Assembly: GCF_014652535.1 (NCBI RefSeq)
Contig: NZ_BMYZ01000001.1
Coordinates: 496,001 to 560,000, forward strand
DNA length: 64,000 bases
Source: Cellvibrio zantedeschiae
GTDB lineage: Bacteria > Pseudomonadota > Gammaproteobacteria > Pseudomonadales > Cellvibrionaceae
Direction: 5' to 3'
Shown: piece by piece, positions 57,080-64,000 of the stretch
Numbering within the stretch: position 1 is the stretch's first letter
Layout: each line of letters opens with the position of its first letter
Program-made: the position numbers and the translations under genes
Notes under the pieces: model-generated
What the model saw: only the letters and a program-made list of their open reading frames with translations
Databases searched by the model: none
Told to the model about the DNA's origin: nothing

Positions 57080-58468
57080 ATGGACTACTTTCCCGTCTTT
57101 CTCGATTTAAAAAATAAACGCTGCCTTTTAGTTGGCGGTGGAGATGTTGCTACCCGCAAAGGTCGTATGCTTTCAAAAGCGGGCGCTGTTTTGCGTGTGG
57201 TTGCACCGGAGATTTCCTCCGAATTGCGTGAGCTGGTTGCAAAACATAATGGTGAATTGCATGAGCGCGAATACCACAGCAATGACGTAACGGATTGTGT
57301 GCTAGCAGTTGCCGCTACCGATATCGAAAGCCTGAATAAAAAAATATCAGACGACGCCAAGCAAAAAAATATTCCCGTCAATGTGGTAGATACCCCAGAA
57401 CTTTGTACTTATATCACTCCTGCGGTAATTGATCGCTCACCCTTGATGATTGCGATTTCCAGTGGTGGCGAAGCGCCGGTGCTGGCACGTTTGGTTCGTG
57501 CAAAATTGGAAACATTAATTCCTATGAGTTACGGCAAGCTTGCGCATTTGGCGAGCCGTTGGCGTGAAAGAGTAAAAGCACGTTTTGATAATGGCGATAG
57601 CCGCCGCAAGTTTTGGGAAAAAATTCTGCAAGGTCCGGCAGCAGAGTTAGCGATGAACGGGCAGGACGAGCAGGCCGATAAAATTCTTTCCGATGAAATT
57701 GCCACTGAAGATGAATCACTCATACAAGGTGAGGTTTATTTGGTTGGCGGAGGCCCCGGCGATCCGGAATTACTGACATTGAAAGCATTGCGCCTGATGC
57801 AACAAGCAGACGTAGTTCTTTACGATCGTCTGGTTTCTGATGGCGTAATGGATTTGGTGCGTCGCGACGCAGAGCGAATTTACGTTGGTAAACGTCGCAG
57901 TGAACATGCAATGCAGCAGGAAAATATCAATCAACTGCTGGTGGATTTGGCGAAGCAGGGGACACGAGTGCTTCGTTTAAAAGGTGGTGACCCGTTTATT
58001 TTTGGCCGCGGTGGTGAAGAAATTGAATTGCTTGCCCAAAACCATATTCCTTTCCAGGTTGTGCCGGGAATCACAGCGGCATCCGGTTGTGCGGCCTATG
58101 CTGGTATTCCATTGACTCATCGCGATTACGCCCAGTCGGTACGTTTCGTTACCGGGCACCTGAAAGATGATTCCATTAATGTGCAATGGCCAGAGCTGGC
58201 AAATCCAACCCAGACTATTGTGTTTTATATGGGGTTAGTTGGTTTAAGGGAGATCTGTGAATCGCTTGTTGCCCATGGTCGTGCAGCAACCACGCCGGTT
58301 GCCTTAATTGAGCGCGGCACAACTCAGCAGCAACGAGTATTAATTGCCGATTTGGCAACTATTGCAGATGTGGTGGAGTCTCAAGAAGTGCATGCTCCCA
58401 CCTTATTTGTCGTCGGAGATGTGGTAAGGCTTCACGAAAACCTGAGTTGGTTTAAAGGTGGCTTATAA
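57080..58468 (+). CDS. cysG: Sirohaem synthase CysG
   Basis: CysG makes sirohaem, the cofactor of sulfite and nitrite reductases, by methylating uroporphyrinogen III, oxidising precorrin-2 and inserting iron. The 462-residue fusion has the N-terminal NAD-binding dehydrogenase/ferrochelatase ([15 protein letters not shown], about 17-31; [14 protein letters not shown] near 130) and the C-terminal SUMT methyltransferase ([21 protein letters not shown] from about 220; [22 protein letters not shown]). The start at 57080 matches [10 protein letters not shown] of the family; an upstream codon adds only five residues. Confidence 0.97.
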   Translation: MDYFPVFLDLKNKRCLLVGGGDVATRKGRMLSKAGAVLRVVAPEISSELRELVAKHNGELHEREYHSNDVTDCVLAVAATDIESLNKKISDDAKQKNIPVNVVDTPELCTYITPAVIDRSPLMIAISSGGEAPVLARLVRAKLETLIPMSYGKLAHLASRWRERVKARFDNGDSRRKFWEKILQGPAAELAMNGQDEQADKILSDEIATEDESLIQGEVYLVGGGPGDPELLTLKALRLMQQADVVLYDRLVSDGVMDLVRRDAERIYVGKRRSEHAMQQENINQLLVDLAKQGTRVLRLKGGDPFIFGRGGEEIELLAQNHIPFQVVPGITAASGCAAYAGIPLTHRDYAQSVRFVTGHLKDDSINVQWPELANPTQTIVFYMGLVGLREICESLVAHGRAATTPVALIERGTTQQQRVLIADLATIADVVESQEVHAPTLFVVGDVVRLHENLSWFKGGL

Positions 58469-58764
58469 AACTCGCTCTCGTCGTAATAGCGGCGTTATTT
58501 TGTACTCAGTCGGTCATAAATTGCAGGAGCAATTTACACAGCTGGCTGCCTGAAGGGAGAGGTGCAGGGATGCACCGAATGATTTATTGAATATAAATTC
58601 CCTTCTTGCGTGCAAAAATGCCTTGCTCTTGACGACAATATCAAGTTTCTAAGCCACCTCTAAAAACTGGCATGTAAATTGGTAAAGATTTTGCTGGAAT
58701 TGCCGATAAGGTGAACAGGAAGTTATTTTCCGCTTCATATTTTTCGGTTAGTAAGGTTATTAGT
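58469..58764. other. Intergenic region after cysG
   Basis: A 296-base gap with two short perfect hairpins: TAAATTGCAGGAGCAATTTA (58517-58536) and GGTGCAGGGATGCACC (58561-58576), the second close to an REP type. No gene, promoter or clear terminator was identified. Confidence 0.5.
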
Positions 58765-59016
58765 ATGGTTTACATTCGCCCCAGTGCTCCAGTGGTGACT
58801 CCCACGGTAGTAAAACCGGTTAATGAGTCAGCTCACCAGCCAGATGAACAATCCATGGCAGCGGATGCTATTGTAAATGAGTATATTGCCAAACCTTTTG
58901 TTGAGCGCCGTAAGCAGCAAGATGATCGTCGTCAACAACGCAAAGATGCCATGTTGGAAACTAGAGCCGGTCGTGATAGACGCAAAAGCAATCCTTCCAT
59001 TAGTGTTTCCATTTAG
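58765..59016 (+). CDS. Hypothetical small charged protein
   Basis: I do not recognise this 83-residue protein. The ATG at 58765 has AAGG eight bases upstream; the frame can extend back to 58711, but those codons lack a better ribosome-binding site. No signal peptide or membrane helix. The N-terminal half is Pro/Val-rich (APVVTPTVVKPV), and the C-terminal half is highly basic and Arg-rich with ERRKQQDDRRQQRKD and AGRDRRK, which could bind nucleic acid or be disordered. Palindromic repeats flank it on the right, so its status as a real gene is uncertain. Confidence 0.5.
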   Translation: MVYIRPSAPVVTPTVVKPVNESAHQPDEQSMAADAIVNEYIAKPFVERRKQQDDRRQQRKDAMLETRAGRDRRKSNPSISVSI

Positions 59017-59024
59017 CTGTGCTT

Positions 59025-59126
59025 GTCATCCTCGCGAAGCGGGGATGCAGCTCTGATTTTAAATTTTTCAAAAATTCCTTTGCAAAAAAACTGGATCCCC
59101 GCTTCGCGAGGATGACGATTCCCTAT
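59025..59126. repeat. Palindromic intergenic repeat, copy 3 (intact)
   Basis: Left arm 59025-59050 (GTCATCCTCGCGAAGCGGGG, then ATGCAG) and right arm 59091-59116 pair with one mismatch, with a 40-base A/T-rich loop. The right flank GATTCCCTAT matches copy 1. It lies between the small protein and the oxidoreductase gene stop. Confidence 0.88.
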
Positions 59127-59136
59127 TAAATATTGA

Positions 59137-61341
59137 TTATGTTTGTGTAATTCTTACGGCAACGGATTTAAATGCAGGTGTTTTGCTGCGTGGATCATGT
59201 TCCTTTCCGATAAGTACATTGGCTTCCGGGTAATAAGTCATCACATTGCCGCGCGGTAAATTAAACGCAAACACTTTTACTTGCTTCATTTCGCCGTAGG
59301 GCGATGCAATATCTGCGGTTGCTCCTGCCTGCAATTTTAATTCTGCAATATCTTCTGCGTTCATAAGAATCGACCAACGCGTATCGGTTCCGCGATAGCT
59401 GTCATTCTCTTCGTAAATAATGGAATTAAATTGCCCTTCGCTGCGAATGCTGGCCAACAAAAACGGAAATTCTAAAGTGGTCACCAACTCAGGTGCTGCA
59501 CCGACTAAAAATCTGGCTTTGCCACTCGCCGTTTTAAATTCAGGTTGTGCAAGCAAGCGATCCTGAATCGTAAATTCCTGTTTGGTTTCAGCGATATCTT
59601 TTAATTCGCTCATGCCAGGAATAGTCGCTGCAATCGCTGCACGAATATTGTTGTGTTGCTTGAATTGGGCAAAGTCGATAGGGCAATTTGGTAAAAGTTT
59701 TTGTGCAAAATCGCATAGGATTTGAACTTCTGGTCGCACATTTGCCAAACGCGTGATTCCGCCATCGCTTAAACGCACATAATTAAACATGGATTCTTGC
59801 GTGGTTGGTTGCCATTCCTCGTCACGCGCGCTTACAGGCAAAATCAACGCCTCGCTCGTTTCCATTCCCACTACGTGCCCTCGGTTTAAGGTTGTGGTTA
59901 AAAAGGCTTTAAAGCCAATCGCGTCTAAGGCTTCTTGCGCCCAGGAACTATTGGGCGTGGCAGAAAATAAATTGCCACCCATTAAAAGTGCTGCATCAAT
60001 TTTTTTATCATGAGCCGCTTGCAGGCAAGCGAGAGTGTCCATACCTTTTTTACGGGAGAGCTGCACATTAAACGCATTTTCAATGTGTACAAAAACATCT
60101 TCAGCCAACACCGGTTTTACACCGACTGTACCAATTCCCTGCACATTGCTGTGTCCACGTAAGGGCAACAAACCTGCAGCCGATTTGCCAATCATGCCGC
60201 GCAATAATGCGAGGTTAGCAATTGCCTCTACGTTTTCTACGCCATGCTTGTGGTGAGTAATTCCCATGCCCCAAGCGAAAACAGCGTTGTTGGCTTGGGT
60301 GTATGCATTGGCGATTTTACGAATGTCGGTTTCGTTGACCTGTGTCGCTTTAACAATTTCATTCCAGGATGTATTAGAAATATCCTGCGCGAAGCTATCA
60401 AAATTTTCTGTATATTCAGCAATATAGTTTTTATCAAGCTCGTCGGCTTCAAGCAGGGCTTTTGCAATGCCTTTTAACAATAATAAATCGCTACCAATTT
60501 TAGGTTGCACATAATCAGAGGCAATCCATGTTCCACCACTCAACATAGATTTCGCACTTTTAGGTACAGCAAAGCGAACCAAACCGGGCTCTTTGGCGGG
60601 ATTAATAACAATGACTTGCCCACCGCGCTCGCGGCAATTTTTTAATTGATGCACAAAACGCGGATGGTTGGATGATGGGTTTGCACCTATCACAAAAATA
60701 CAATCGCTTTTCCCCAAGGCTTCAAGCGAAACTGTTGCTGTGCCTGAACCAATTGCATTTTGTAATCCTACACCGGTGGCTTGGTGACAGTAGTAAGAAC
60801 AATTATTCACATTATTGGTGCCATAAATTCGCGCCAATAATTGCAAAACAAATCCAGCTTCGTTAGATGATCGACCCGATGTATAGAAAAAACTGCGTTC
60901 TGGTTTGGTCGCAGAAAATCGCGCAGCCATTAATTCAATCGCGTCGTTCCATTCAATAGGTTGGTATTTGTTGCTTGCCGCCGATTTATAGAGTGGCGTA
61001 TTTAATCGGCCAAGATGTTCGAGCTCATAAGCAGATAGCTGCGCAAAATCATCGAGCGTGTGTTCAAAAATTTCACGTGGAATGGGTGCTTGAATATCGG
61101 TAGATTGCGCCTGGATACTTTTATTACAGACCGATGGAAACTCATCTAGCTCGTTAGTCATACCACCGCGTTGGCCACCCATACCAAGCCCGCAGGCTTT
61201 GCAGGTATTGTGACTATTGAGCGCTTTGGTTGAGTTGAGCAGGCCAATGCGGGCAACGGTTTTTAGGGTATAGAGAACTTTCTTGGGGCCACCGCCAACA
61301 ATGGTAATTACTTCAGCGGGAGATGATTCCTGTTTAGACAT
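59137..61341 (-). CDS. Molybdopterin oxidoreductase, YdeP/FdhF-like family
   Basis: The 734-residue protein matches the YdeP family (E. coli YdeP 759 aa; acid-resistance linked, substrate unproven): FYTSGRSSNEAGF, CSYYCHQATGVGL (second Cys the likely Mo ligand), GMGITHHKHGVEN and LPLRGHSNVQGIGTVG. Near the N-terminus are CKACGLGMGG and a further Cys at SVCNKS, possible Fe-S ligands. No Tat signal, so it is probably cytoplasmic. No accessory electron-transfer gene is beside it. Formate is a possible but unproven substrate. It diverges from creB. Confidence 0.88.
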   Translation of the reverse strand: MSKQESSPAEVITIVGGGPKKVLYTLKTVARIGLLNSTKALNSHNTCKACGLGMGGQRGGMTNELDEFPSVCNKSIQAQSTDIQAPIPREIFEHTLDDFAQLSAYELEHLGRLNTPLYKSAASNKYQPIEWNDAIELMAARFSATKPERSFFYTSGRSSNEAGFVLQLLARIYGTNNVNNCSYYCHQATGVGLQNAIGSGTATVSLEALGKSDCIFVIGANPSSNHPRFVHQLKNCRERGGQVIVINPAKEPGLVRFAVPKSAKSMLSGGTWIASDYVQPKIGSDLLLLKGIAKALLEADELDKNYIAEYTENFDSFAQDISNTSWNEIVKATQVNETDIRKIANAYTQANNAVFAWGMGITHHKHGVENVEAIANLALLRGMIGKSAAGLLPLRGHSNVQGIGTVGVKPVLAEDVFVHIENAFNVQLSRKKGMDTLACLQAAHDKKIDAALLMGGNLFSATPNSSWAQEALDAIGFKAFLTTTLNRGHVVGMETSEALILPVSARDEEWQPTTQESMFNYVRLSDGGITRLANVRPEVQILCDFAQKLLPNCPIDFAQFKQHNNIRAAIAATIPGMSELKDIAETKQEFTIQDRLLAQPEFKTASGKARFLVGAAPELVTTLEFPFLLASIRSEGQFNSIIYEENDSYRGTDTRWSILMNAEDIAELKLQAGATADIASPYGEMKQVKVFAFNLPRGNVMTYYPEANVLIGKEHDPRSKTPAFKSVAVRITQT

Positions 61342-61486
61342 ATCGGTCAGTCATTTCGTAAAAATATAGCGTGAGCTTAGGTGTAATTAGGGCGGGATAC
61401 AATAGGTTATTTACTGGCAGGGTGGCTTTTGCTGGCATTAAATTGCGGTAGAATCCTGCTTACATTCATAGGGAATAAAACCATAA

Positions 61487-62197
61487 ATGACTGCGCACAT
61501 ATTGATTGTTGAAGACGAGCCGTCCATAGCGGACACATTGCTCTTTGTTTTGCAAAACGAGGGTTTTCGCGCTACCTGGAAAAGTCTTGCCGGCGAAGCA
61601 CTGGATTTGTTGCAATCCACTGCGGTAGACCTTGTGATTATGGATGTGGGCTTGCCCGATATCACCGGCTTTGAAGCGTGCAAGCAGTTGCGAAAATTTT
61701 CCAATGTTCCGGTCATTTTTTTAACAGCACGTGGCGACGAATTAGACCGAGTTGTGGGGTTAGAGATTGGCGCGGATGACTATGTGGTAAAACCCTTTAG
61801 TCCACGAGAGGTGGCTGCGCGAGTCAAAGCGATTTTAAAGCGCGTCGCTCCTATAAATACTCATCCAAAAAATCCGCAAATTTCTGCGAACACTTCACAG
61901 CTTGGGGAGTTTAAAATCGATTCAGACCGTCTGCAGATCTTTTATCGTCAACAACTGTTGCAGTTAACTCGCATTGAATTCAAATTATTGCAAACTCTTA
62001 TTGAGCAACCGCGAAAAGTATTTAGCCGCGATCAATTATTAGCAGCAGTAGGCACGGCGGTAGAAGCAGGTTATGACCGCAGTATCGATACGCATATCAA
62101 AACCTTGCGCGCCAAGTTACGCCAAATAGCTGCAGATGCAGAGCCCATTCAAACCCAACGTGGCTTTGGTTATTGCTATCAACCGGAATCACTCTAA
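61487..62197 (+). CDS. creB: Response regulator CreB
   Basis: CreB is an OmpR/PhoB-type DNA-binding response regulator paired with CreC. The 236-residue product has a receiver domain with acidic pocket E9/D10/E11, phosphorylated D53 in VIMDVGLPD, and K-loop DDYVVKPFSP, followed by a winged-helix domain (about 140-235) with LTRIEFKLLQTLIEQP. The stop overlaps the creC ATG by one base. The usual first gene creA is not upstream; the YdeP-like gene is there instead. Confidence 0.93.
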   Translation: MTAHILIVEDEPSIADTLLFVLQNEGFRATWKSLAGEALDLLQSTAVDLVIMDVGLPDITGFEACKQLRKFSNVPVIFLTARGDELDRVVGLEIGADDYVVKPFSPREVAARVKAILKRVAPINTHPKNPQISANTSQLGEFKIDSDRLQIFYRQQLLQLTRIEFKLLQTLIEQPRKVFSRDQLLAAVGTAVEAGYDRSIDTHIKTLRAKLRQIAADAEPIQTQRGFGYCYQPESL

Positions 62198-63618
62198 TGT
62201 CTTTAAGCATACGAATTTTTTTGGTTTATTTAGTATTCGTTGGCTTGAGCGGATATTTTATTTTAAATACTGTTGTTGAAGAAATTAAACCGGGCGTGCG
62301 TCAATCGACTGAAGAAACTTTGGTTGATACGGCAAACCTGCTGGCTGAAATTTTGCGTGAGCCTGTTAAAAATCAAACCCTGCAAAATAGCGATTTCCCC
62401 CAAATACTTGCCGCTTATGGCCGTCGTAAACTGCAAGCCAATATTTGGGGTATTGATAAAACGGTTGTGAATCACCGCATCTATGTAACGGATAAAAAGG
62501 GCATCGTTATTTTAGATTCCGCGCATAAAGCCTTGGGGCAGGATTATTCCCATTGGAACGATGTGTATCTCACCTTGCACGGTAAATACGGTGCGCGTTC
62601 TACGGCAGAAATTCCGGATGATGTTGCCAGTAGCGTGATGTACATAGGCGCACCTATTATGGATGGCGATGACATTATCGGCGTGGTCTCGGTCGCAAAA
62701 CCCAATCGCAGTATGCAACCCTTTATAGATCGCTCGCGTAATCGTTTGGCGCTTTTGGGCGGCATTATTATCACCATAGGTTTGCTCGCAGGTATTTTGT
62801 TCTCGTGGTGGTTAACAGCTGAATTGCGTCGCTTGCGCAATTACGCTTTGGCGGTAAGTGCTGGCGAGCGCGCCGTATTACCCGAACAAAAAATTGCCAG
62901 TGGTGAGCTTAACCAACTTGCTAATGCGCTGGAGTCCATGCGTATTGAGTTGGATGGCAAAGCTTATATTGAACAGTACGTGCAAACGCTCGCCCACGAA
63001 TTAAAAAGTCCGCTCGCAGGAATTCATGCTGCTGCGGAATTGTTGCAGTCACCTATGAGCGAAGAGCAACGCGAACGATTTATTAATAATATTGCTGTAG
63101 AAAGTGTTCGCATGCAGCAGCTTATTGAACGTTTGTTAAACCTTGCATTAGTTGAGCAGCAACAAGCCTTGCACGAAACAAAAGCTGTCGCCATCAAATC
63201 CTTGTGGAACGAACTTGTTGAAGCTCAATCGGCACGTATGCATCAACATAATATTAGTTGCGTAAATGATATTGCGGAAGATGCGACTTTAACGGGTGAG
63301 GTTTTTTTATTGCGCCAGGCATTTGCCAATTTGCTGGAGAATGCATTGGACTTTACGCCAAAGAATGGTCGTATACGTATATTCTCAGAGCGACAAAACG
63401 GTAAATTAAAAATCACTATTGAAAATGAAGGTGAGCCAATTCCAGAGTTTGCTTTTGCCCGCTTAACTGAACGTTTCTATTCTTTACCTCGCCCTTCAAC
63501 CGGAAAGAAAAGCACTGGGTTGGGCTTAAATTTCGTACAGGAAGTGGCGAGTTTGCACAAAGGCGAATTACAGCTGCGTAATACAGAAGGTGGAGTAGAG
63601 GCAAGCCTCATTTTTTAG
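62197..63618 (+). CDS. creC: Sensor histidine kinase CreC
   Basis: CreC autophosphorylates and transfers phosphate to CreB; in E. coli the pair responds to carbon-source and envelope conditions. The 473-residue product has two membrane helices (about 6-25 and 188-208) around a periplasmic sensor domain, then HAMP, H-box H267 in LAHELKSPLAG, N-box NLLENALDFTPKNG and G-box GLGLNFVQEVA. Length equals E. coli CreC (474). The start at 62197 overlaps the creB stop (TAATG). Confidence 0.94.
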   Translation: MSLSIRIFLVYLVFVGLSGYFILNTVVEEIKPGVRQSTEETLVDTANLLAEILREPVKNQTLQNSDFPQILAAYGRRKLQANIWGIDKTVVNHRIYVTDKKGIVILDSAHKALGQDYSHWNDVYLTLHGKYGARSTAEIPDDVASSVMYIGAPIMDGDDIIGVVSVAKPNRSMQPFIDRSRNRLALLGGIIITIGLLAGILFSWWLTAELRRLRNYALAVSAGERAVLPEQKIASGELNQLANALESMRIELDGKAYIEQYVQTLAHELKSPLAGIHAAAELLQSPMSEEQRERFINNIAVESVRMQQLIERLLNLALVEQQQALHETKAVAIKSLWNELVEAQSARMHQHNISCVNDIAEDATLTGEVFLLRQAFANLLENALDFTPKNGRIRIFSERQNGKLKITIENEGEPIPEFAFARLTERFYSLPRPSTGKKSTGLGLNFVQEVASLHKGELQLRNTEGGVEASLIF

Positions 63619-63719
63619 TTATCTTCATACAAACTACACATAATCCCCACAATCCCCACACAAGCCGTTCACCTTCATAGATCAAACTGTTCCTGACTAA
63701 CCAATAACCAGGAGCAGTT

Positions 63720-64000
63720 ATGAAACGCCCACTTTTACTTAAATTTATCACTATAGGTTGTTTGATGTTGTTGTTAATGATTCCGGTTGGAATGATTAAT
63801 GGTGTTATTAAAGAACGCAAATCGTCGCAGCAAGAAGTAATTGAAGAAATTGCTAAAAGCGCTAGCTACAGTCAGAAGCTAATTGGTCCCGTGTTGGTGG
63901 TTCCTTACATCAAACATCATAAAGAATGGAAAACGGACGAAGTGACTAAGGTGCGTTATCAAGTTGATGTAACCGAGAGTGGCGAACGTTACTTTTTACC
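63720..64000 (+). CDS. creD: Inner-membrane protein CreD (3' end outside window)
   Basis: CreD is an inner-membrane protein of the Cre regulon tied to envelope integrity and beta-lactam/colicin responses. The ATG at 63720 has AGGAG five bases upstream. The 93 codons in the window encode a membrane helix (about 8-27, FITIGCLMLLLMIPVGMING), then the CreD start of the periplasmic domain (VIKERKSSQQEVIEEIAKSASYSQKLIGPVLVVPY, key residues). It follows creC by 101 bases, with no hairpin seen between. Confidence 0.85.
   Translation, partial: MKRPLLLKFITIGCLMLLLMIPVGMINGVIKERKSSQQEVIEEIAKSASYSQKLIGPVLVVPYIKHHKEWKTDEVTKVRYQVDVTESGERYFL

Noticed and set aside
63660-63700. CreB-binding site (TTCAC, 6 bases, TTCAC) before creD
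   Set aside because: Only one TTCAC half-site (near 63668) is present; the second half does not match at the right spacing.

Overview
The window is a chromosomal segment of a gammaproteobacterium. Protein sequences and gene order match the Pseudomonas/Cellvibrio side of the class: mreBCD-maf-rng-yhdP, ptsO-rapZ-ptsN-hpf-rpoN-lptB-lptA-lptC-kdsC-kdsD, murA-hisG-hisD-degS/algW, rplM-rpsI-petA-petB-petC-sspB and ftsK-lolA-rarA-crcB-serS-cysG. The base composition and the sugar-oxidation genes would suit a Cellvibrio-like plant-polysaccharide degrader, but that assignment is an inference from memory of related genomes. No rRNA, tRNA, CRISPR array, prophage or transposase gene was seen.

Layout. 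1-2343 is the 3' part of a PAS-GGDEF-EAL cyclic-di-GMP enzyme. 2581-11551 holds cell-shape genes (mreBCD), maf, RNase G and the giant envelope protein YhdP. 11617-19528 (minus strand) holds a ribosome-assembly factor, the nitrogen PTS with RapZ and HPF, sigma-54, the LPS transport genes lptBAC and the KDO genes kdsCD. 19869-24281 (plus) holds mlaC, ibaG, murA, hisG and hisD. 24356-29145 holds a DegS/AlgW protease, zapG, a hydrolase, zapE and an unknown secreted protein. 29193-33438 (minus) holds a lipid-A type phosphoethanolamine transferase with a PAP2 phosphatase, and a flavoprotein oxidase. 33857-38308 holds L13/S9, the cytochrome bc1 complex with cytochromes b and c1 fused into one protein, and sspB. 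38447-45303 is a complete Pho-type phosphate uptake locus (pstS, pstCAB, phoU) with two Pho boxes. 45632-49909 is a sugar-oxidation cluster (GntR regulator, SDR dehydrogenase, Na+/sugar symporter, SMP-30 lactonase). 50018-58468 is the ftsK to cysG block, peppered with palindromic repeats. 58765-64000 holds a small charged protein, a YdeP-like molybdopterin oxidoreductase and creB-creC-creD (the last cut by the window end).

Most genes are housekeeping. The unusual points are: (i) a near-perfect 496-bp palindromic element between ftsK and lolA; (ii) three copies of a short palindromic repeat in different intergenic gaps; (iii) a cytochrome b-c1 fusion whose linker carries an odd number of predicted membrane helices; (iv) an apparent ATC start codon for mreC; (v) several conserved neighbourhoods with members missing (mlaFED/mlaB, sspA, hisC, tldD/pmbA), leaving an isolated mlaC; (vi) an expanded acidic segment in sigma-54; (vii) large extra periplasmic domains in PstC and PstA. 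No convincing new multi-gene defence or biosynthetic system was found.

Several starts were moved from the longest open frame to an internal codon using Shine-Dalgarno spacing and family N-termini: rng, yjgA, hpf, lptA, petA, lolA, crcB, cysG, creC, the FAD oxidase and both hypothetical proteins. mreC was extended upstream.
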